Positions 14,123 through 19,148 of a stretch of 19,148 bases of DNA are shown here, one piece after another (within the stretch, counting starts at the first letter, position 1; each line of letters opens with the position of its first letter). A program made the position numbers and the translations under genes. The DNA is from JBIIUJ01 sp044340025 (lineage in GTDB: Bacteria > Pseudomonadota > Alphaproteobacteria > Caulobacterales > Aquidulcibacteraceae): assembly GCA_044340025.1 (NCBI GenBank), contig JBIIUJ010000036.1:1-19148 (forward strand), given 5' to 3'. Below the pieces are notes generated by a model. It was given only the letters and a program-made list of their open reading frames with translations. It was not told the origin of the DNA and did not search any database.

Positions 14123-15021
14123 TGCGCGTCATCGACGGGCATCATCACCTCTGGGACCTGCGCGCGGTGGCCTATCCCTGGCTGATGGCGCGTGGGGTGC
14201 GCCGCTTCTTCGGCGACCCGACGCCAATCCAGCAGGACTATCTCCCCGCCGATTTCCGCCGCGATCACGATGGGATCGACGTCGCCGGCAGCGTGCATGT
14301 TCAGGTGGGGGCTGCGCCGGAAGCGAGCGTGGCCGAGACCGCCTGGCTGAACGCGCAAGCCGACGAGACGGGCCTGCCCACGGCCATCGTCGCCTTCGCC
14401 GATCTGACCGGCCCCGGCCTCCTGGCCACGCTGGACGCGCATGCTGCAGCTGCGCCCCGCCGGCTGCGCGGGATCCGCCAGATCGTTTCGCGCCACCCGT
14501 CGGAAGACCAGGGGCCGGACCTTCTGTCCTCGCCTGCCTTCGTGGCCGGACTTCAGACGCTGGCTGCGCGCGGCCTGTCGTTTGATCTTCAGCTCTCGGC
14601 CCCGATGCTGGAGCGGGCGGCCGACACGCTGGCCGCCGCGCCCGACCTGACAGTCGCGCTGTGCCATGCGGGCTCGCCCTGGGACCAGTCCGCCAGCGGG
14701 CTTGCAGCCTGGCGGCGCGGGCTCGTCGCGATGGCAAGGCGGCCGGGCGTGGTGTGCAAACTCTCCGGCCTGGGCATGTTCAACCCGGCCTCGACGCCCG
14801 CCGCGCTCGCACCCATCGTGGAGGGCGTGCTGGAGGCCTTCGGGCCCGAGCGCGTTCTGTGGGGCTCGAACTTCCCGGTGGACCGGCTCTACCGATCCTA
14901 TCGCGCCGTGTTCGAGGCGGTGTGGACCCTGACGCCGGAAGCCTGCCGCCCGGCGGTGTTTGCCGGAACGGCGGAGCGCTTCTACAGGCTGGGCCCCAGC
15001 ACGGCGTCGGCCAGCGCCTGA
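14122..15021 (+). CDS. Amidohydrolase-2 family metal-dependent hydrolase, lactonase-like
   Basis: A 299-residue TIM-barrel hydrolase of the amidohydrolase-2 family, close in pattern to sugar-lactonase members (L-fucono-/rhamnono-lactonase and 4-sulfomuconolactone hydrolase types). It starts MRVIDGHHHLWDL with His7 and His9 as the HxH metal motif, then VAYPWL, a feature of the lactonase group. Further conserved residues are RGIRQIVSRH (residues 116-125), His182 in LCHAGSPW, KLSGLG (213-218) and ERVLWGSNFPVD (243-254). In the last motif Asn replaces the Asp of the more usual GSDWP, a substitution I recall in a large subgroup of this family. The GTG start at 14122 overlaps the preceding stop (TAGTG). 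It is the last gene of the cupin operon and its 3' end overlaps the oppositely oriented aldolase gene by 40 bp. Likely hydrolyses a lactone or similar intermediate; substrate unknown. Confidence 0.88.
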   Translation: MRVIDGHHHLWDLRAVAYPWLMARGVRRFFGDPTPIQQDYLPADFRRDHDGIDVAGSVHVQVGAAPEASVAETAWLNAQADETGLPTAIVAFADLTGPGLLATLDAHAAAAPRRLRGIRQIVSRHPSEDQGPDLLSSPAFVAGLQTLAARGLSFDLQLSAPMLERAADTLAAAPDLTVALCHAGSPWDQSASGLAAWRRGLVAMARRPGVVCKLSGLGMFNPASTPAALAPIVEGVLEAFGPERVLWGSNFPVDRLYRSYRAVFEAVWTLTPEACRPAVFAGTAERFYRLGPSTASASA

Positions 15022-15740
15022 GCGCCGGAATGCAGGAAGGCTTGGTCGGAGGCGAGCGCGAAAAAGCTCGCGCCTTGCGCCCGCCAGAGGGGCGCGTCGC
15101 CGGGCCGGGCGAAGAACATGCCGATACAGCGATTGGCCGCGCGGCCTGCCGCACAGATGCGCTCCACCGCCGCCACCACATCCGGATGGTCGGGATTGTC
15201 GCAGCCCAGCGCGACCGTCAGGTCGGCCCGGCCGATGAAGAAGGCGTCGATTCCCTCGACGGCCAGGATTTCCTCGATCGCGTCGAGCGCCTCCAGATCC
15301 TCGATCTGGGCGATGATCACGGCCTCCGCGTTGGAGGCGGCGATGTGCTCCGCCATCGGCCGCCGGCCATAGCGCGCCGGCCGGGTGGACCCGGCATAGC
15401 CCCGCCCGCCGGGGCCATAGCGGCAGGCCGCCACCAAGGCGCGCGCCGCCGCCGCGCTCTTCACATGCGGGGCGATCACGCCGGTCGCGCCCAGATCCAG
15501 CGCCTGGAGCAGATGTTCGGGCGCGGCGCTTTCGGGCCTGATCAGCACGTCCTTGCCGCCCGCGCGGGCGGCAAGAACGCACAGGTCGAGCTGCGTGCGA
15601 TCAAACGGGGCGTGCTCGGCGTCGAGGATCAAGGCGTCGAGCGGGCTCATGGCCAGCACCTCCACCACCGCAGGATGGGGCGTCTTGATGAAGGTGGCGA
15701 GCGTGGGCTGGCGCGCCGCCAGACGCGCCTTCAGCGTCAT
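14982..15740 (-). CDS. HpcH/HpaI-type class II aldolase
   Basis: A 252-residue TIM-barrel aldolase of the HpcH/HpaI family, which cleaves 4-hydroxy-2-oxoacids (for example 2-keto-3-deoxy acids or 4-hydroxy-2-oxoheptanedioate) to pyruvate and an aldehyde using a divalent metal. Residues equivalent to those known for E. coli HpaI are all present with a two-residue offset: His43 (DAEHAPFD), Arg68 (LIRPE), Asp82 (LDLGATGVIAPHV), metal ligands Glu147 (AQIEDLE) and Asp173 (FFIGRADLT). The loop GRGYAGSTRPARYG is also typical. The ATG at 15740 overlaps the stop of the upstream MetE-like gene (ATGA), so translation is coupled. It is the last gene of the minus-strand operon and overlaps the amidohydrolase tail to tail. 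A pyruvate-releasing role at the end of the pathway is the natural inference. Confidence 0.92.
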   Translation of the reverse strand: MTLKARLAARQPTLATFIKTPHPAVVEVLAMSPLDALILDAEHAPFDRTQLDLCVLAARAGGKDVLIRPESAAPEHLLQALDLGATGVIAPHVKSAAAARALVAACRYGPGGRGYAGSTRPARYGRRPMAEHIAASNAEAVIIAQIEDLEALDAIEEILAVEGIDAFFIGRADLTVALGCDNPDHPDVVAAVERICAAGRAANRCIGMFFARPGDAPLWRAQGASFFALASDQAFLHSGAQALADAVLGPSL

Positions 15741-16885
15741 GCTTTGCCCCAGAGCTTCTCGGACGCCATGGCGGCGCCTTCCGCCAGCGCGCCAAACTTC
15801 GCCCAGGTGATGTTAGGATCCACAAGGCCGAAGCCCGCAAAGGTGGAAAAGCCGCAATCCGTGCCGGCGATCACGCGCTCGCGCCCCACGATGTCGGCGA
15901 ACTTCAGGAGCCGCTGGGCGATGCCGCGCGGATGCTCGATGAAATTGGAGGTGCTGTCGAGCATGCCGGGGATCAGCACGAGGTCTTCAGGCAGGTCCGC
16001 GCCTTCGAACAATTCCCACTCGTGCGCGTGGCGCGGGTTGCAGCTTTCAAAGCTCCACGCCCCGACATTCAGCCGGCTGATCACGGGAAACAGCATGTCC
16101 ACGGGAATATCGTGATGGTGCGGGCCTTCGTAATTGCCCCAGCAGGTGTGAACGCGAACTTTTTCTCTGGGAATGTTGCGAAGAGCATCGTTCATCACGT
16201 CGACGTGGAGATTGGCCATCTCCAGAAATTCTTCGTCTGACTTGTCCTTGTACATCATGTTGCGGCCAAGCGCGAGGTCGGGGCAGTCGAGCTGAAGCGT
16301 GAAGCCCGCCGCGACGATCGCCTCGTATTCGGGCCGCATGGCGGCGGCGAGCGCCTCCAGATAGGCGGCCTGGCTGGCGTAATGCTGGTTTGGCTGGAAT
16401 TGCGCGATCACGCCGGGCGAGGCCGCCGTCATGAAAGCGCCAGCGGCAGGGCGATGCGCCTCCACCGCGGCGCGAAAGCTTGCCAGATCAGCATGGAGCG
16501 GCGCGTCATCCTTCACCGCCACGGGGCCCACGCACATCGGCCGGCGATAGGTGGGCGTGCCGCCGCCCTTGGCCTGGCGGGCCATGAAAGAGGGAAAGTC
16601 TTCCAGATCGCGTGGCGGGGTGCGCGGCGCATCGCCGTCGAAGCCCGTGAGGCGGTCCTTGATGTAGGTGGCGTAGGAGATCTTGCTCATCTCCCCGTCG
16701 GAGACGATGTCGATGCCGGCCGCGATCTGGCGGGCGACGATGGCGTCCACCGCCGACGCTGCGGCGGCTTCGAAGGCCGCCGTATCGACGGGCTCGCCGC
16801 GCTCGCGTGCGAACAAGAGCGCCGTCATCTCGTCATTGCGGGGCAGCGAGCCGACATGCGTGGTGGGAATGCGATCGAGCGCCAT
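15737..16885 (-). CDS. Cobalamin-independent methionine synthase-like (MetE C-terminal family) protein
   Basis: A 382-residue single-domain homologue of the MetE catalytic half, lacking the N-terminal barrel of true MetE. It begins with RIPTTHVGSLPR, typical of this group. The zinc-ligand pattern is intact: His246-x-Cys248 (RVHTCWGNYEG), Glu280 (WSFESCN) and Cys344 (GTDCGFSTFAGFG). MetE-type proteins activate a thiol with zinc for methyl transfer; relatives such as epoxyalkane:coenzyme M transferase use the same site to alkylate other thiols. Being in a catabolic operon rather than beside methionine genes suggests transfer from or to a pathway intermediate, perhaps a demethylation, but this is inference. 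The start is ATG 16885 with AAGGA upstream, 17 bp after the lacI stop; its stop overlaps the aldolase start. Confidence 0.9.
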   Translation of the reverse strand: MALDRIPTTHVGSLPRNDEMTALLFARERGEPVDTAAFEAAAASAVDAIVARQIAAGIDIVSDGEMSKISYATYIKDRLTGFDGDAPRTPPRDLEDFPSFMARQAKGGGTPTYRRPMCVGPVAVKDDAPLHADLASFRAAVEAHRPAAGAFMTAASPGVIAQFQPNQHYASQAAYLEALAAAMRPEYEAIVAAGFTLQLDCPDLALGRNMMYKDKSDEEFLEMANLHVDVMNDALRNIPREKVRVHTCWGNYEGPHHHDIPVDMLFPVISRLNVGAWSFESCNPRHAHEWELFEGADLPEDLVLIPGMLDSTSNFIEHPRGIAQRLLKFADIVGRERVIAGTDCGFSTFAGFGLVDPNITWAKFGALAEGAAMASEKLWGKA

Positions 16886-16902
16886 GGGTGATCCTTGTGT
16901 GT

Positions 16903-17943
16903 TCAGGTCAGCTTCAGGACGGCGGACCGCCCCGCGAGCACTTCGCCGACAAACAGCCGGCGTTCCGGCGGCAGGGCCGGGTTTTCGATCCGCTCCGCCA
17001 CCATGGCGACGGCCGCCTCGGCCATGCGCTTGACCGGCTGGGCGATAGTGGTGAGCTGGTAGGCGCGCCATGTGGCCGGTCCCACGCCATCGAACCCCAC
17101 AATCGCGAGCGTCTCTTCCTCCAGCCCGCGGGCGCGGGCGGCGTCGATGGCGCCGATGGCCATCAGATCATTGGCGCACACCAGCGCATCGAGGGCGCCG
17201 CCGGTCTCGGCCAGCAGAACGCCAAGGCCCTCCGCGCCAGACAGATAATCAAACCCGCCGCGCGTGAGCGCTGCGGCCAGGCCGTGCTCGGCCAGCCGAA
17301 CCTGCGCCTCGCGCACGCGCTCCTCGCCGACATAGGAATCCACCGGCCCCGCGATGATGCCGAAACGCCTGCGCCCCGCTGTGACCAGGCCATCGATCAG
17401 CATGCGCTCGCCGGCGGCGTTGTCGCACACCACGCTGCAAGCCGGCGTTGTCTGGCCGATCCGGTTGTAGAGCACGACCGGCACGCCATTGCGGGCGAAC
17501 GTGTCGATCTGGGCGTCCGACAACCGGACTGCGGCGATCGCGCCATCGACCCGATAACGCCAGACATGATCGAGGATCTCATCGACCTCGCTTTCCTGAC
17601 GCACCGCAAACAGCAGCACGCGGATCCCGCGCGCGGAAAGCCGGGCGGTGAGCTCGGTCAGGACCTCGGGGTAATAGAGGTTGGTCAGGCTCGAAATCAG
17701 GATCGCGACAAGGTTTGAGCGGCGCGTGATCAGACCCTGCGCAATCGCGTTGGGCTGATAATTCAAAGTCTTGGCGGCTGCGAGCACCCGCTCGCGCGTG
17801 TCAGGCGCGATCGAGGCCCCGGGCTTGAAGCAGCGCGACACCGCAGACTGCGAAACGCCGGCGAGCTTGGCTACGTCATAGGAAGTGGGCCGGCGTCGCG
17901 CGGGCTGTTCGCCAGTCTGGCTGGAACGCGCTGAACGGGCCAC
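16903..17943 (-). CDS. LacI-family transcriptional regulator
   Basis: A 346-residue regulator with an N-terminal LacI helix-turn-helix at residues 22-42 (SYDVAKLAGVSQSAVSRCF), a hinge region YQPNAIAQGL ending in the leucine that inserts into the operator centre, and a periplasmic-binding-protein-like effector domain (SNLVAILISSLTNLYYPEV, VDGAIAAVRL, CANDLMAIGAIDAARARG, IVGFDGVG). A basic 18-residue tail precedes the HTH. The start is GTG 17943, 12 bp after the hisD-like stop, so it is the second gene of the minus-strand operon. It is the only regulator in the window and the obvious candidate to bind the four CG-centred palindromes at 6389, 7172, 7188 and 11125. Regulators of this type are usually repressors released by the substrate or an intermediate; the effector is unknown. 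Confidence 0.95.
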   Translation of the reverse strand: MARSARSSQTGEQPARRRPTSYDVAKLAGVSQSAVSRCFKPGASIAPDTRERVLAAAKTLNYQPNAIAQGLITRRSNLVAILISSLTNLYYPEVLTELTARLSARGIRVLLFAVRQESEVDEILDHVWRYRVDGAIAAVRLSDAQIDTFARNGVPVVLYNRIGQTTPACSVVCDNAAGERMLIDGLVTAGRRRFGIIAGPVDSYVGEERVREAQVRLAEHGLAAALTRGGFDYLSGAEGLGVLLAETGGALDALVCANDLMAIGAIDAARARGLEEETLAIVGFDGVGPATWRAYQLTTIAQPVKRMAEAAVAMVAERIENPALPPERRLFVGEVLAGRSAVLKLT

Positions 17944-17955
17944 GCCGCAGACGCC

Positions 17956-19148
17956 TCAGACCGGCTCTGAAACGCGCGCGCCCAGCCGGCGCACGCGGAT
18001 GTCGGCCTGCTCCTTGTGGCCGGCGAAGCCCTCGATCGCGCACAGGCGCGAGCAATACTCCCCGATCATCACGCTGGCCTCGTCGGTGAGAATGCGCTGG
18101 TAGGTGCAGGTCTTCATGAACTTGCCCACCCAGAGCCCCCCGGTGTAGCGCGCAGCCTTGCGGGTCGGCAGAGTGTGATTGGTGCCGATGACCTTGTCGC
18201 CATAGCTGACGTTGGTGCGGTGGCCAAGGAAGAGCGCGCCGTAATTCGTCATGTTGGCGAGGAAATAGTCCGGGTCGCGCGTCATCACCTGCACGTGCTC
18301 CGAGGCGATCTCGTCGGCGATCTTCACCATTTCGGCGTCGTCTTCGGCCACGATCACCTGCCCATAATCGTCCCATGCCTTGCGGGCGATGGGGGCGGTG
18401 GGCAGCCATTCCAGCTGGCGCTCGATGGCGGCCATCGTGTCGCGGGCGAGCTTTTCGGAGGTGGTGAGCAAAACGGCGGGCGAGTTCGTCCCATGCTCGG
18501 CCTGCCCCAGCAGGTCGGCGGCGCACAGTTCGCCATCCACGCTGTCATCGGCGATCACCAGCGTTTCGGTCGGCCCAGCGAGAAGGTCGATCCCGATGCG
18601 GCCGAACAGCTGACGCTTGGCCTCCGCCACATAGGCGTTGCCGGGGCCGACCACCATGTCCACCGGCGCGATCGTCTCGGTGCCGATGGCCAGAGCCGCG
18701 ACGGCCTGAACCCCGCCGAGGCAATAGATTTCATCGGCCCCCGCCATATGCTGGGCCACCACGATGGCAGGGTTGGGCCTGCCTTCGAACGGCGGGGCGA
18801 CGGTGGCGATGCGGCTGACGCCAGCCACCTTGGCGGTCACGACGCTCATGTGCGCGCTCGCCACAAGCGGATACTTGCCGCCCGGCACATAGCAGCCGAC
18901 CGCGTTCATCGGCAGGTTCTTGTGGCCCAGCACCACGCCCGGCAGCGTTTCGACTTCCACGTCGCGCAGGGCGTCCTTCTGGATCTGGGCGAAGTTGCGC
19001 ACCTGGGCCTGGGCGAAGGCGATATCATCGATGGTGCGCGCATCCAGGGCGGCGTACGCGGCGTCGATCTCGGCCTGGCCCAGCCGGAACGTTTGCGGCG
19101 ACCATTTGTCGAAGCGCTCGGAATAGTCGCGCACCGCCGCGTCGCCAC
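17956..19148 (-). CDS. Catabolic histidinol-dehydrogenase-family dehydrogenase (5' end outside window)
   Basis: At least 397 codons of a HisD-family protein; the frame stays open to the window edge (upstream residues GDAAVRDYSERFDKW match the family's inner N-terminus), so the start is missing. HisD-type enzymes are Zn- and NAD-dependent and oxidise an alcohol through an aldehyde to an acid. Family landmarks are VPGGKYPL, VVGPGNAYVAEAKRQLFG, GPTETLVIADD, the zinc-ligand region LLGQAEHGTNS, catalytic-pair ASEHVQV, and SYGDKVIGTNHTLPT with the Asp ligand, plus a C-terminal His (GFAGHKEQADIR). YTGGLWVGKFMKTCTYQ and the lack of other his genes point to the catabolic branch that includes sulfopropanediol dehydrogenase HpsN, not histidine synthesis. 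It is the first visible gene of the operon that contains lacI. The substrate is not assigned. Confidence 0.9.
   Translation of the reverse strand, partial: GDAAVRDYSERFDKWSPQTFRLGQAEIDAAYAALDARTIDDIAFAQAQVRNFAQIQKDALRDVEVETLPGVVLGHKNLPMNAVGCYVPGGKYPLVASAHMSVVTAKVAGVSRIATVAPPFEGRPNPAIVVAQHMAGADEIYCLGGVQAVAALAIGTETIAPVDMVVGPGNAYVAEAKRQLFGRIGIDLLAGPTETLVIADDSVDGELCAADLLGQAEHGTNSPAVLLTTSEKLARDTMAAIERQLEWLPTAPIARKAWDDYGQVIVAEDDAEMVKIADEIASEHVQVMTRDPDYFLANMTNYGALFLGHRTNVSYGDKVIGTNHTLPTRKAARYTGGLWVGKFMKTCTYQRILTDEASVMIGEYCSRLCAIEGFAGHKEQADIRVRRLGARVSEPV

Noticed and set aside
3385..15021. Sulfoquinovose or dihydroxypropanesulfonate degradation as the pathway
   Set aside because: The HisD-like dehydrogenase, SDR and HpcH-type aldolase would fit partly, but no sulfo-lyase, sulfogluconate dehydratase or SMP-30 lactonase is seen, and the NTF2, cupin and MetE-like genes are unexplained.
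17956..19148. Assignment as histidine-biosynthesis hisD
   Set aside because: No other his genes are nearby, the gene is in an operon with lacI, a MetE-like gene and an aldolase, and its motifs fit the catabolic HpsN-like branch better.

Overview
This GC-rich window (both strands dense with long open frames) looks like an alphaproteobacterial chromosome. The clues are two large TonB-dependent receptors, sphingomonad/Caulobacter/Hyphomonas-style receptor N-termini, frequent GTG/TTG starts and GC-rich intergenic hairpin repeats. The exact taxon cannot be fixed from the sequence alone; Maricaulales/Caulobacterales or Sphingomonadales are the best guesses. No rRNA, tRNA, CRISPR, transposase or phage gene was seen.

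Layout. (1) 180-3371, plus strand: a secreted TPR protein, a small DUF937-like protein with an EF-hand-type loop, and a 683-residue TonB-dependent receptor. These have no obvious link to what follows. (2) 3385-6351, minus strand: a sodium:solute symporter downstream of an iron-sulfur L-serine dehydratase whose frame is broken by one base near 6254. (3) 6414-9724, plus strand, divergent from region 2: a classical SDR oxidoreductase, then an 822-residue TonB-dependent receptor ending at a strong intrinsic terminator. (4) 9725-10092: a 368-bp gap with the terminator and two copies of a 73-bp hairpin-rich repeat. (5) 10093-11103, minus: a double NTF2/SnoaL-like protein. Divergent from it, 11192-15021, plus: a tightly packed operon of a bicupin, two more double NTF2-like proteins and an amidohydrolase-2 (lactonase-type) protein. 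(6) 14982 to the right edge, minus: a second packed operon, in transcription order a catabolic histidinol-dehydrogenase-like enzyme (cut by the window end), a LacI-family regulator, a MetE-C-like zinc methyltransferase homologue and an HpcH/HpaI-type aldolase. Its last gene overlaps the amidohydrolase tail to tail.

How it fits together. From about 3.4 kb onward the content reads as one catabolic locus: outer-membrane uptake (TonB receptor), inner-membrane uptake (Na+ symporter), two NAD(P)-type dehydrogenases (SDR and HisD-like), a lactonase-type hydrolase, a pyruvate-yielding type of aldolase, a serine dehydratase, a methyltransferase homologue, a cupin and six NTF2-like domains. The strongest sequence evidence that these form one regulon is four copies of a CG-centred 14-bp palindrome of LacI-operator type (TGNNTNCGANNNCA) in three separate promoter regions (6389, 7172, 7188, 11125), with a LacI-family gene in the cluster. 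The substrate is not identifiable from sequence. I know of no characterised pathway with this gene set, so it is a reasonable candidate for an undescribed catabolic system.
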